Assembly (NCBI GenBank): GCA_902796775.1
Contig: CADBQK010000252.1
Span: 1 to 10,108 of the forward strand
Reading direction: 5' to 3'
Origin: an uncultured Lachnospiraceae bacterium
Lineage (GTDB): Bacteria; Bacillota_A; Clostridia; Lachnospirales; Lachnospiraceae
DNA length: 10,108 nt
Position 1 is the first letter of the stretch, and each line of letters starts with the position of its first letter. The notes beneath the pieces are model-generated. The model had not been told where the DNA came from and made no database searches. It saw only the letters and a list, made by a program, of their open reading frames with translations. A program made the position numbers and the translations under genes. Shown here in pieces: positions 1 through 7,586 of this stretch.

Positions 1-56
1 ACGCTGAAAACTGGATCGCCGATGACGGGGAATGGCTGACATTCACGGAAGGTTAA
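1..56 (+). CDS. C-terminal end of an unidentified protein (partial)
   Basis: The frame starting at base 3 stays open from the window edge to a TAA at 54-56 and encodes AENWIADDGEWLTFTEG. The other two forward frames hit stops earlier (TGA at 5-7 and at 37-39). A strong intrinsic terminator begins eight bases after the stop, which supports a real gene ending here. Seventeen acidic, Trp-containing residues are too few to identify a family, and I assign no function. The terminator separates this gene from the cas operon, so a functional link is unlikely. Confidence 0.5.
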   Translation, partial: AENWIADDGEWLTFTEG

Positions 57-63
57 TGTAATG

Positions 64-92
64 AAGTGCTGTAGAAATACGGCGCTTTTTTT
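64..92 (+). terminator. Rho-independent terminator of the upstream gene
   Basis: A 10-bp stem pairs AAGTGCTGTA (64-73) with TACGGCGCTT (78-87), including two G-T wobbles. It is closed by a GAAA tetraloop (74-77) of the stable GNRA class and runs into seven T residues (86-92). It sits eight bases after the TAA of the upstream partial gene. It should insulate the cas operon from upstream transcription, implying that cas3 needs its own promoter in the following 400 bp. Confidence 0.85.
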
Positions 93-258
93 GTGGTCTT
101 TGCGCTATTGACTATTGACCTATTAATAGAATTGCCGATTGTTGCATGTCAGTGATTCCGAAAACAATCCCTAAACCTAAATCTGAGAAACATTGATGAT
201 CAGATTTTCAAAATTGAGTTTAGCCAGCTGATGTCTGTCTTAATCTGAACCGTAACCA

Positions 259-286
259 TTGGCAGTTCACGAATTTACCTTATACA
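259..286 (+). promoter_or_regulatory. Candidate sigma-70/sigma-A promoter for the cas operon
   Basis: TTGGCA (259-264) matches the -35 consensus at five of six positions. It lies 16 bp before TATACA (281-286), which matches the -10 consensus at four of six. Transcription would start near 293 and leave a 5' leader of roughly 200 nt before cas3. The promoter lies just downstream of the AATCTGA motifs at 180-248, where an upstream-binding regulator would act. This is a pattern match only. Confidence 0.4.
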
Positions 287-407
287 AATTTTAGTACAGA
301 CACTTATGCTAATCTTTAATTGTCATATTAAAGAAGGTGGTGTGCAGGAGGATAACATCTTCTTTCTTCGCTCTGTTTCAGTAGCGATGTTTGCTTTGCA
401 ATGGGGT

Positions 408-413
408 TATAAT
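408..413 (+). promoter_or_regulatory. Alternative -10 element (TATAAT) close to cas3
   Basis: A perfect TATAAT lies 76 bp before the cas3 start. It has no good -35: the best-spaced hexamers (384-391) match poorly, and TTGCTT (391-396) is only 11 bp away. There is no TGN extended -10. If used, transcription would begin near 420, just before the inverted repeat at 428-446, which would then be placed as an operator or 5' RNA hairpin. It is a weaker candidate than the pair at 259-286. Confidence 0.25.
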
Positions 414-427
414 GATAGAAAACATTA

Positions 428-446
428 TCTGCCAACAAGTGGCAGA
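428..446. repeat. Inverted repeat (hairpin or operator) before cas3
   Basis: TCTGCCA (428-434) and TGGCAGA (440-446) are perfect 7-bp arms around ACAAG. No T-run follows, so this is not a terminator. It could be a repressor operator or an RNA stem in the cas3 5' leader. TTGGCAG at 259-265, inside the candidate -35, matches the complement of 429-435, so one protein might contact both places. Confidence 0.4.
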
Positions 447-478
447 AAACAGCTTAATCAAAATACAAAAATAGAAAT

Positions 479-482
479 GGAG
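479..482 (+). promoter_or_regulatory. Ribosome binding site fixing the TTG start of cas3
   Basis: GGAG ends seven bases before TTG at 490. An in-frame TAG at 472-474 closes the frame upstream and contains no ATG or GTG afterwards. The first in-frame ATG is codon 31, which lies after the conserved His at residue 23 of the HD domain. The TTG is therefore the best start. Confidence 0.75.
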
Positions 483-489
483 ACGGCAT

Positions 490-3099
490 TTGGAAAACAC
501 AGCATTGTTCGCCGCAAAATCGAATAAGGAAGGATTGTGGGAATGTGTTCCACAGCATTTGCAAGACACAGCATATGTAATGAAGCATTTATGCGATCCT
601 GAAATCGGGTGGGTTTCCCCGGCTTTTAGTGATGCAGCAGGTATTGATGGAAATGCTTTAAAAAAAATCTGTACTTTTATTGCGTATACACATGACATTG
701 GTAAACTTACGCCAGCTTTTCAGAATAAAATTTCCATGAGTTTACAAGGTCTTTCAGAAAGGCTTTTATCACATGGTTTTGATATACATATGGAATGCCC
801 TCCGGATACGTTCTATCATGCATTCATTTCAGGCGCTATTCTGCACGAAATATTCGGCGTGAATGATTCGGTATGTGAAATAGTTGCTGCGCATCACGGA
901 ATTCCGAGAGATATCGGAAGTGACTATAATTGGAAAAAGCCATTTAAGAAACATAAAGAAAACATACTGGGTAAAAACGGAGAGTTTAAGACAGTATGGG
1001 AAGATGCTGTCAAAAAAGCGGAAGAGATTTCCGGCATTCGATGTGATGAGCTGCCTCAGTTGTCGTATGCAGCACAGATTTTGTTATCCGGCTTGCTTAT
1101 TACAGCAGACTGGGTTTCATCTAATGAAAACTATTTTGCTCTTTCAGAGCCATGGGATATTTCGAATCTTGAAGATGCAGGACGCGGTGAAAGAGGGTAT
1201 CTGGCGAGTGGAATTAAGAGAGGATGGTTCTCTACGACGTTTGCGTATGCTCCATACTTATTTGAAGAAAGATTTGGCTTCTGTCCAAATGTCATGCAGG
1301 AGACTGCTGGACAGGCAGTAAACTCCGGTGCCCAGCTGTTAATTGTAGAAGGACCGATGGGGTCCGGGAAAACAGAAGCCGCACTGATAAGCGCAGAAGT
1401 TCTAGCCGCGAGAAGCGCATCCGGTGGTTTCTATATAGGACTTCCTACACAGGCTACGTCTAACGGAATGTTTTCCAGGATGATACACTGGGCATCTGAA
1501 GCTTCAGAAGACTTATTTGTATCAATTAATCTTGCCCACGGAGGAGCTTCTTTCAATGACGAGTACAGAAGGCTGCAGGTGAATACCAGTGATGAAACCC
1601 CAGGTAATCTATCAGTAAACAGATGGATGAGTGGGAAACATCGTAAACTTATGTCTGATTTTGTGGACGGGACGATAGACCAAGCTCTGGCAATGTCATT
1701 GAATAAGAAATATTTCATGCTGCTCCATGAACAACTGGCCGGGAAAGTAATCGTATTGGATGAAGTACATTCCTATGATGCGTATACAAATGCGTACCTG
1801 AAGACAACACTTGCATACTTAGGGTATTATCACTGCCCGACAATTCTGCTTTCTGCTACTTTAACAAATGAAAAAAAGCAGGAGTTTATAAAGGCATATT
1901 CTCAAAAGTCAGAATTATCTTTCAGGATGTCGGATCAGTATCCGTGCATTACATGGTGGGATGGAAAAGAACTTCATGAAGAAGCAATCGCTTTGGAGGG
2001 TCTGAAAAGAATAAAGGTACATATCCAGTGGCTGAAGAATTCAGAATTGATCGAAATGATTAAAACATCCCTAACATATGGAGGATGTGCCGGAGTGATT
2101 AGAAATACAGTTAAGGAAGCAGTAAGAACGTATTGTTTGTTGAAAGCCGCTTTACCGGAATATCGAATTGTTTTAATTCATTCCCGGTTTCTTTCGGATG
2201 ACAGAGAAAGACTGGAAAACACCATTATCGATCTGATTGGCAAGAAGAGCGAAAGCAGCAAACGAGATAAATTGATTGTGGTAGGAACACAGGTTTTGGA
2301 ACAGTCGTTAGATTTGGATTTTGATGTCATGTTTACAGACCCGTGTCCAATGGATCTTCTTTTCCAAAGACTCGGAAGAGAACATCGTCATGAAAGGACC
2401 AGACCTGAGTTTCTGAAAGAAGCAAAAGCTTATTTGATCAAAGAAGACGATCATATTATCGGAACAAATGACCGGCCATACAACAGCTATATCATAAACA
2501 GAACATGTGAACTGATTCATTTGAAAAAAGGGCGTATTTCACTTCCTGATGATATCAAAACCATGGTTGAGCAAACATATGATTTAACATTGACTGATGA
2601 CAGTTCACAGAAAAAAGAATATGTTGATAAAATTCAAAAACTTAAAATCAATTCAAAGCAGATGAGAATTCCCGAACCGTATAATTGTTTCAGTATCAGA
2701 GGACTGGCACAAAAAGGATTATCACATGAAGCAGATGAAGAAGACAGGGGCGTGAGACAAGGAGACGATTCCGTTTCAGTGATACTGCTGAAAGCGGCAA
2801 ATGGAAAAGTGATGGATCTGTCTGAAACAGTTTCCTGCCAGATTGGCTGTCTCCCTGATAAGGAAACAGAGTCCATCTTTCTGCGGCAGATGATTCGTAT
2901 TCCATACTACATGATATCCTCTGATGAACTGACCAGAATGAAGGCAAGAATAGGATTTGGGAATGAAATGATTTGGGCATATAAAGATATTCTGCTTTTA
3001 GATGACGACTGCAGTTATAAACATGTGCTGAAAAATCAGATAAAACGGTATTGTTACAATAGTGAGATGGGACTGATGGAGGTGGAAAATGATGGATGA
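490..3099 (+). CDS. cas3: CRISPR-associated nuclease/helicase Cas3 (type I-E)
   Basis: Cas3 is the effector of type I systems: recruited by Cascade to the R-loop, it nicks the displaced strand and reels in and degrades DNA 3' to 5' using ATP. The 869 residues show an N-terminal HD nuclease followed by an SF2 helicase. HD metal-binding candidates are H23, H68-D69 (in THDIGK), H110, H135-H136 and D207 (in ADW). The helicase has Walker A GPMGSGKT (288-295), a DEVH box (424-427), SAT (455-457) and motif VI QRLGREHR (626-633). The C-terminal region matches the accessory domain expected in I-E Cas3. The length fits the family (about 850-900). Translation starts at TTG, with GGAG seven bases upstream; the weak codon may keep levels low. 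The gene is first in the operon and overlaps cas8e by 11 nt. No motif is missing, so activity is expected. Confidence 0.97.
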   Translation: MENTALFAAKSNKEGLWECVPQHLQDTAYVMKHLCDPEIGWVSPAFSDAAGIDGNALKKICTFIAYTHDIGKLTPAFQNKISMSLQGLSERLLSHGFDIHMECPPDTFYHAFISGAILHEIFGVNDSVCEIVAAHHGIPRDIGSDYNWKKPFKKHKENILGKNGEFKTVWEDAVKKAEEISGIRCDELPQLSYAAQILLSGLLITADWVSSNENYFALSEPWDISNLEDAGRGERGYLASGIKRGWFSTTFAYAPYLFEERFGFCPNVMQETAGQAVNSGAQLLIVEGPMGSGKTEAALISAEVLAARSASGGFYIGLPTQATSNGMFSRMIHWASEASEDLFVSINLAHGGASFNDEYRRLQVNTSDETPGNLSVNRWMSGKHRKLMSDFVDGTIDQALAMSLNKKYFMLLHEQLAGKVIVLDEVHSYDAYTNAYLKTTLAYLGYYHCPTILLSATLTNEKKQEFIKAYSQKSELSFRMSDQYPCITWWDGKELHEEAIALEGLKRIKVHIQWLKNSELIEMIKTSLTYGGCAGVIRNTVKEAVRTYCLLKAALPEYRIVLIHSRFLSDDRERLENTIIDLIGKKSESSKRDKLIVVGTQVLEQSLDLDFDVMFTDPCPMDLLFQRLGREHRHERTRPEFLKEAKAYLIKEDDHIIGTNDRPYNSYIINRTCELIHLKKGRISLPDDIKTMVEQTYDLTLTDDSSQKKEYVDKIQKLKINSKQMRIPEPYNCFSIRGLAQKGLSHEADEEDRGVRQGDDSVSVILLKAANGKVMDLSETVSCQIGCLPDKETESIFLRQMIRIPYYMISSDELTRMKARIGFGNEMIWAYKDILLLDDDCSYKHVLKNQIKRYCYNSEMGLMEVENDG

Positions 3100-4720
3100 A
3101 ACTTATAACCTTGTTGATGAATCATGGATCTGTCTTCTTTCAAAAGATGGGAAAGTGACAAAGGAAGGACTTAGGACAGTTTTTCTTAATGCACAAAACT
3201 ACCTGGATCTTGGTGGAGAGATCAGACTGCAGGACATGGCTGTATTGAGGCTTCTGATATCAATTTCAGTCACGCTGTTATATAGATATAACAAGAATGG
3301 TGAAAGGTCTGATTTGAGTAACTCGTCGGAAGCTCTTCAAAGATTTTCTGAAGTGTTTAAAGCAGGGCGTTTTAGTGAAAAGGCTGTAAATGCTTACTTT
3401 GAAGAATGGCATGATCGGTTTGATCTGTTCAGTAAAGAACGTCCATTCTTCCAGTTGGCTCTGAACGATATTGAATGGATTGCGGATAAGGAATGCCCTG
3501 ATGGAAAAAAACCTTTGTTCAGTAATGGCGTATTCATGAAATGGCTGCCAATTGCAAATATCAACGGCAGGATCCAAAGATCTGATAATAAACCCAATGC
3601 ACCATATAAGGATCTTTCGGGATCAGCGGCAGATGAGGCAGAAGCAGATGAAGCGGCTCGCTGGCTGCTGTTCTATAATGCATACGCAGATTGTTCAGTA
3701 GGTAAGAGACAGAATTTCATTGATGAATTAGGGAAGAAACAAAGTGCTAATGCAGAGATGACTCTTCCTTCAAAAGGTTCATTAATCACACCTGTCGGAA
3801 AAAATCTCTTTGAAACAATCATGCTTAACAGTGTTCTTTTTGATCCCGACAGACATGAGTTATATGAAAAGATTCATCCTGTCTGGGAGGAAAACGGGAA
3901 AGAACCGGAAATCATTAAAGGGAGACCTATTCCAAATGATCTGGCACGTATTTACACGCAGCAGGCGCGCCGAATCTCGCTGGTGAAAAAAGAAGGAAAA
4001 GTCATTGGCGCATTTGCTTCGGCAGGTGAATCATATTCCAGTGATCAGTTATGGATGGAACCGGCATTTATGATTCATTTGGTAAAAGATAAGGATACTA
4101 AACAGTTGATACAAGCACCAATGCAAAGCAAAAATAATGTTGATATCTGGCGGGAGGTGGAACACATAGCAGGTGATAACGGTGCTCCGATCAGCCGGTG
4201 GATCAAGCTGTTGGATGAAATACTGCCTGAAGACGATGTAATTCCATTCAGAGTGACTGGAATTTCTTACGGAAGTATGAATTGCGGCATCCAATCTATG
4301 ACAGAAGACAGAATTATCTTAAGCAGACAGTTTGTGGAAGATACAGAGTTACAGGATGACGCAGTAAAAGAGATTAAAAGAATAGATGAGATTTCTAAGA
4401 TAATAAGAGCATTTGGCGCTGATTGCGCGAAATGTATGAACCTTGACGCAAAAGATAAAAGAATTGAAGGTCTGTTATCAGAACAATACTATGGTGCTGT
4501 CGGACATGATTTCAGGAAATTCTTATCTGGCAATATGACTTTAAAGGATCTCAGAAATGCAGAATTTGACTCCGCAAAAAGAACTGTGGATCAGTATATT
4601 GAATACAATATTAAAGCACTTCTGCGCGGGAAGATGGGGGAAAACGGAATGTATCTTGGAAAGAGTGAAGCTTCATTCAAAGCAAGCATTGCAAAATTAG
4701 AAAGGAAGACATATGGATAA
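3089..4720 (+). CDS. casA: Cascade large subunit Cas8e (CasA/Cse1)
   Basis: Cas8e is the large subunit of I-E Cascade. It reads the PAM, helps open target DNA and recruits Cas3. The N-terminus, YNLVDESWICLL, is the family's typical opening (NLxDExWI), and RPFFQ at 118-122 matches the conserved PF(F/Y)Q segment. The C-terminal third (from about residue 370) is mainly charged and helical, consistent with the four-helix bundle. At 543 residues it is somewhat longer than E. coli Cse1 (about 500). GGAGGTGG (3078-3085) precedes two adjacent ATGs; both 3089 (used here) and 3092 are well spaced and differ by one residue. The start overlaps the end of cas3 by 11 nt. Identification rests on the N-terminal signature plus its place between cas3 and cas11e; this family diverges quickly, so fine domain limits are uncertain. 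Confidence 0.94.
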   Translation: MMDETYNLVDESWICLLSKDGKVTKEGLRTVFLNAQNYLDLGGEIRLQDMAVLRLLISISVTLLYRYNKNGERSDLSNSSEALQRFSEVFKAGRFSEKAVNAYFEEWHDRFDLFSKERPFFQLALNDIEWIADKECPDGKKPLFSNGVFMKWLPIANINGRIQRSDNKPNAPYKDLSGSAADEAEADEAARWLLFYNAYADCSVGKRQNFIDELGKKQSANAEMTLPSKGSLITPVGKNLFETIMLNSVLFDPDRHELYEKIHPVWEENGKEPEIIKGRPIPNDLARIYTQQARRISLVKKEGKVIGAFASAGESYSSDQLWMEPAFMIHLVKDKDTKQLIQAPMQSKNNVDIWREVEHIAGDNGAPISRWIKLLDEILPEDDVIPFRVTGISYGSMNCGIQSMTEDRIILSRQFVEDTELQDDAVKEIKRIDEISKIIRAFGADCAKCMNLDAKDKRIEGLLSEQYYGAVGHDFRKFLSGNMTLKDLRNAEFDSAKRTVDQYIEYNIKALLRGKMGENGMYLGKSEASFKASIAKLERKTYG

Positions 4721-5231
4721 GAATGAAAAAGTGACAATCAGTTCATTTGTTTCAAAAAGAATTAAGGTACTTTCATTAGACCAGGCAGATGCAAAGGGAG
4801 AAAAGGCAGTATGGCGTCATGCTTTTGCAAAACCAGTATGTGAGGATATGAAGGCGTGGTCTCTTTTGGAAAGAGACATTCCTGAAGAGCTTACGGGAAA
4901 AACGGGGACGCCATCTTATTCGGAAAATGCTGCTTATATGGCAATTGCTGCATATGCAGCATGCGGTACACATGCAGAAAATGTTTCTCTTGGACAGGCA
5001 TCAGCAGCGTTGGGCGATAATGCGCGAGTAAGATTCACCAGACTGGAAAAATCCAGGACTTTGGATGAACTATGGAGAAATCTGAAAGGTCTGTTAAGGC
5101 TGATCAGTTCAAAAAACGGAACCGGATTAGACTATGGACTTCTGGCCAAGGAACTTATGGACTGGCAGTTTGATTCAATTAAAGTGATCAGAAAATGGGA
5201 ACGAGATTTCTATTACAAGAATTCGAAATAA
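4713..5231 (+). CDS. casB: Cascade small subunit Cas11e (CasB/Cse2)
   Basis: Two copies of this helical protein form the inner belly of I-E Cascade and stabilise the crRNA-DNA hybrid and the displaced strand. The 172 residues (E. coli CasB about 160) include RFTRLEKSRTLDELWRNLKG near residues 107-126 and a C-terminal DWQFDSIKVIRKWERDFYY. These match the conserved arginine-rich first half and the W-rich final helix of Cse2, the surfaces that contact nucleic acid. The ATG at 4713 overlaps the cas8e stop by 8 nt and follows AGGAA at 4703-4707. A 19-nt gap to the preferred cas7e start follows. The family evolves fast, but motif and position agree. Confidence 0.93.
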   Translation: MDKNEKVTISSFVSKRIKVLSLDQADAKGEKAVWRHAFAKPVCEDMKAWSLLERDIPEELTGKTGTPSYSENAAYMAIAAYAACGTHAENVSLGQASAALGDNARVRFTRLEKSRTLDELWRNLKGLLRLISSKNGTGLDYGLLAKELMDWQFDSIKVIRKWERDFYYKNSK

Positions 5232-5236
5232 TTAAT

Positions 5237-5242
5237 GGGAGG
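5237..5242 (+). promoter_or_regulatory. Ribosome binding site deciding the cas7e start
   Basis: GGGAGG lies only 2 nt before the ATG at 5245 but 8 nt before the in-frame ATG at 5251. Normal spacing favours 5251, which removes two residues (Met-Lys). Confidence 0.65.
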
Positions 5243-5250
5243 AAATGAAA

Positions 5251-6315
5251 ATGGAAAAAAAGTCTAAAGCATTGTATTTGTGTATACACGCCCTTCAGGT
5301 GGCACCGGTAAGCTGCATTAACAGAGATGACACAGGAACACCAAAAACTTGTATTTATGGTGGTACACCTCGTATGAGAGTGAGTTCCCAGTGTTGGAAA
5401 CGTGCTGTAAGAATGTATCTTAAAGAAAAATATGGTGATACAGGAGTGAGAACAAAGTTTATAGTTAATTCACTTACTGAAAAGCTTGCAGATCAGACAG
5501 ACTGTGATTTGGAAGAAGCACAGCAGTTTGTAAGAAAATCTCTTATTGGTGCAAATATCATTTCCGATAAGAGTAGTGCAAAAGACACTTCTGCTTTCTT
5601 CAGTGAGGCACAGATTAATTCACTTTCAGATTTATTGATCGAACGGTATAAAGGGACGGATGAAAAGGTTTCTGACAAGGCTTTTTCGAAAAAACTGGGT
5701 GATGCTGTCAAGAATTTGCCTTCTACAAGCGAATTGTTATTCGGCCGTATGTTCGCAAACAATCCAGACCTGAATTATGACGCAGCATGTCAGGTGGCAC
5801 ACACTTTTTCCGTGAATGAAGTGTATGATGAGCCGGACTATTTCACAGTTGTTGGAGATGTTAAGAAGGAAGCAGTTCTCGGGGGAAGTGATTATCTTGA
5901 TACAAGATTGTTTAATTCGGGAGTTTTGTATCGCTTTGCGGATGTGAATCTCTCTGAAGGATCAGAACTGAGAAATGATTTGTACAAGGTCGATGCGGCA
6001 AAGGCTGCGAGTCAGTTCCTGGAGGCATTTGTTCTTTCCATGCCTACCGGCAGTGTTAACTCATATGCTAATTTCACTCTTCCGGAAGCAGTTGTGGTTG
6101 AACTTCGTGATGATATACCGGTAAGCTTTGCTCCTGCTTTTTCCAAAGCTGTTGAAGGCAAGGATATTTGTGGCAAAGCGATCAATGAGATGACTGAGTA
6201 TTCAAACAAGATTAACCGCCTCTATGGAGAGCCTGTCTGTAAATGGGTGCTGGGAGACGTATCGTTAAAAGAACTCTGCAGACAGGTTGAAGAAGAAATT
6301 AACAGGAGGATCTGA
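5251..6315 (+). CDS. casC: Cascade backbone subunit Cas7e (CasC/Cse4)
   Basis: Six copies of Cas7e polymerise along the spacer part of the crRNA and form the backbone of I-E Cascade, with an RRM-like palm and a thumb that kinks the guide at regular intervals. From the preferred start the 354-residue protein opens with the family signature: P19, INRDDTGTPK (23-32), GG (37-38) and RVSSQCWKRA (43-52). The fully conserved NRDD, SSQ and KR residues are all kept. The length matches the family (about 350-365). The ATG at 5245 is in frame but too close to the GGGAGG, so 5251 is used. The stop at 6313-6315 lies one base before cas5e. I see no break or loss of a key residue. Confidence 0.97.
   Translation: MEKKSKALYLCIHALQVAPVSCINRDDTGTPKTCIYGGTPRMRVSSQCWKRAVRMYLKEKYGDTGVRTKFIVNSLTEKLADQTDCDLEEAQQFVRKSLIGANIISDKSSAKDTSAFFSEAQINSLSDLLIERYKGTDEKVSDKAFSKKLGDAVKNLPSTSELLFGRMFANNPDLNYDAACQVAHTFSVNEVYDEPDYFTVVGDVKKEAVLGGSDYLDTRLFNSGVLYRFADVNLSEGSELRNDLYKVDAAKAASQFLEAFVLSMPTGSVNSYANFTLPEAVVVELRDDIPVSFAPAFSKAVEGKDICGKAINEMTEYSNKINRLYGEPVCKWVLGDVSLKELCRQVEEEINRRI
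6304..6310 (+). promoter_or_regulatory. Ribosome binding site deciding the cas5e start
   Basis: AGGAGGA lies six bases before ATG 6317, at the end of cas7e. The in-frame TTG at 6287 would add ten residues not typical of Cas5e and has no such site, so 6317 is chosen. Confidence 0.8.
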
Positions 6316-6316
6316 T

Positions 6317-6967
6317 ATGGCTGTGCTTGCATTAAAGCTTGCCGGTCCATTCCAGTCCTGGGGAACAACACTGAAACTAAGAGATCATGAAACAGATACT
6401 ATGCCTTCCAAGAGTGGTGTAATCGGAATGATTGCAGCAGCATTCGGAAGAAAACGCAATATGGATATTTCAGATCTCAGTGCTTTAAGATTTGGCGTCA
6501 GAGGTGATGCTCCGGGAACACTGATGAGAGACTTTCAGACTTCACATTCCTGGAAAACCAGCAAGACCGGAAAGGAATATGCTGATGCGAAAGACTCTTA
6601 TATAGGTAATCGATACTACCTTCAGGATGCGTGTTTTACGGCCTGTCTTGAAGGAGATAAAGAATTACTTGAAGAGTGTGCACAAGCATTAAAGCACCCT
6701 GTATTTCCGCCTTATCTTGGCAGAAGGAGCTGTGTTCCCGATCCCGGATTGGTTATTGGGATTTTTGACGGTGATTTGGAAACTGTATTGAAAACAATTC
6801 CTGTTCAGTGCGAGAAAAAGAATGATTTTATGAGAATCTGTGTGGAAACTAACGATATGGGCGATCGTATGCGTCATGATAATCCGGTGAGCTATGATTT
6901 CCATAACAGGCAGTATGCATATCGAATGGAAAAAGAACTTGAGATTGGAGAGGAAAATGTATATTAG
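6317..6967 (+). CDS. casD: Cascade subunit Cas5e (CasD)
   Basis: Cas5e caps the 5' handle of the crRNA and anchors Cas8e at the foot of Cascade. In type I-E it binds RNA but does not cut it; Cas6e does that. The 216-residue protein starts MAVLALKLAGPFQSWG, the diagnostic Cas5e opening (GPxQSWG at 10-16). PSKSGVIGMIAAAFG follows at 30-44, matching the PtkSGViGllaaAlG motif, then YLGRRSC at 133-139, the conserved LGRR segment. The length agrees with the family (about 220). The start at 6317 is fixed by AGGAGGA at 6304-6310. The last codons overlap cas6e by 11 nt, consistent with translational coupling. Confidence 0.96.
   Translation: MAVLALKLAGPFQSWGTTLKLRDHETDTMPSKSGVIGMIAAAFGRKRNMDISDLSALRFGVRGDAPGTLMRDFQTSHSWKTSKTGKEYADAKDSYIGNRYYLQDACFTACLEGDKELLEECAQALKHPVFPPYLGRRSCVPDPGLVIGIFDGDLETVLKTIPVQCEKKNDFMRICVETNDMGDRMRHDNPVSYDFHNRQYAYRMEKELEIGEENVY
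6947..6954 (+). promoter_or_regulatory. Ribosome binding site deciding the cas6e start
   Basis: GGAGAGGA lies at the end of cas5e; its GGAG part is six bases before ATG 6957. A longer in-frame start at 6894 would add 21 residues ahead of MYISRIQL, a typical Cas6e N-terminus. It lies deep inside cas5e and has no comparable site. Confidence 0.75.
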
Positions 6968-7586
6968 CAGAATACAGCTGAATCCTAAAAAAAGAGAAAC
7001 TGCTAAGGCATTGCAAAACAGAGAAATACTGCACTCTGCAATGGAAAGAAGCATTAATGGAGATAGACCGCATATTCTTTGGCGGCTTGAACCAAATATG
7101 AGTATTCTTGCAGTGAGTAAAGATATACCTTATTTGGGCGATATTCAGCTTCTGTACGGAGATGATTCTGTCAGACCGGAAAGCAAGTCATACGATGATT
7201 ATCTTGATACAATTTCTTCTGGAAATCTCATGAGGTTTACTGTTGCAGTGAATCCTGTCATAAACAAAAAAGATGGAAGTAAGAATGGAAAAGATGTTCC
7301 GTTGAACTTAAGAAGGACAGAAAAGTATCCATTCAGTGCTGAAGATTGGACAAGAAAAAAACTGAACGAATATGGAACTGAAGTAGAAGAAATCAAAGAC
7401 ATTAATCATGAGACGGTTTTCTTTTATAAAAACGGAATCAGGATTCCAATTTTCATTGTTACGTACGCAGGTATATTTAGAGTTAAAGATCCGGAACTGG
7501 TTAGAAAAGCAATGAAAACCGGCATTGGCGGGAAGAAATCATATGGCTGTGGACTACTGACTGCTGTCAGGATTAGAGAAATCTGA
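6957..7586 (+). CDS. casE: CRISPR RNA endoribonuclease Cas6e (CasE/Cse3)
   Basis: Cas6e binds the repeat hairpin of pre-crRNA, cuts at the 3' base of the stem and stays attached as the head of Cascade. The 209-residue protein (E. coli CasE about 199) begins MYISRIQLNP, the first strand of a ferredoxin-like fold. H26, in EILHSAM, sits where the catalytic His of the family lies (His26 in the Thermus protein). The C-terminal glycine-rich loop GIGGKKSYGCGLL (189-201) is the Cas6e hallmark GIGrxKxxGxGLL. The substrate is present nearby: each repeat forms the stem CCCCGC/GCGGGG, and cutting after it would leave a GUGAGCC handle. The gene overlaps cas5e by 11 nt and shares one base with cas1 (TGATG). 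Confidence 0.96.
   Translation: MYISRIQLNPKKRETAKALQNREILHSAMERSINGDRPHILWRLEPNMSILAVSKDIPYLGDIQLLYGDDSVRPESKSYDDYLDTISSGNLMRFTVAVNPVINKKDGSKNGKDVPLNLRRTEKYPFSAEDWTRKKLNEYGTEVEEIKDINHETVFFYKNGIRIPIFIVTYAGIFRVKDPELVRKAMKTGIGGKKSYGCGLLTAVRIREI

Larger units (their letters stand above)
93..489. other. Intergenic region upstream of the cas operon
   Basis: About 400 bp with no convincing gene. It contains two and a half copies of a CTATTGA heptad (105-126), an AAATCTGA/TCAGATTT inverted repeat (179-186 and 200-207) with a third AATCTGA copy at 242-248, two promoter-like sequences (259-286 and 408-413), an orphan AGGAGG (346-351), and a 7-bp inverted repeat (428-446) 43 bases before the cas3 start. 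A 73-codon open frame (306-527) crosses it and overlaps cas3 by 38 bases. It has no ribosome binding site at its ATG and resembles nothing I recognise, so I do not call it a gene. A GTG at 342 in the same frame, preceded by AAGAAGG (331-337), is the only start that makes it faintly possible. Confidence 0.6.

Noticed and set aside
306..527. A 73-codon + strand open frame across the cas3 start
   Set aside because: There is no ribosome binding site at its ATG and no recognisable family. It contains a TATAAT and an inverted repeat and overlaps cas3 by 38 bases. Kept only as a remote possibility through GTG 342.
378..698. A 106-codon minus-strand open frame opposite the start of cas3
   Set aside because: It is antisense to the conserved HD domain of cas3, has no family features, and no ribosome binding site supports it. 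Other reverse-strand open frames inside the cas genes are rejected for the same reason.
884..1321. A 145-codon + strand open frame inside cas3 in another frame
   Set aside because: It lies wholly within the conserved HD-to-helicase part of cas3, and its protein is rich in Arg, Met and Cys without any recognisable motif.
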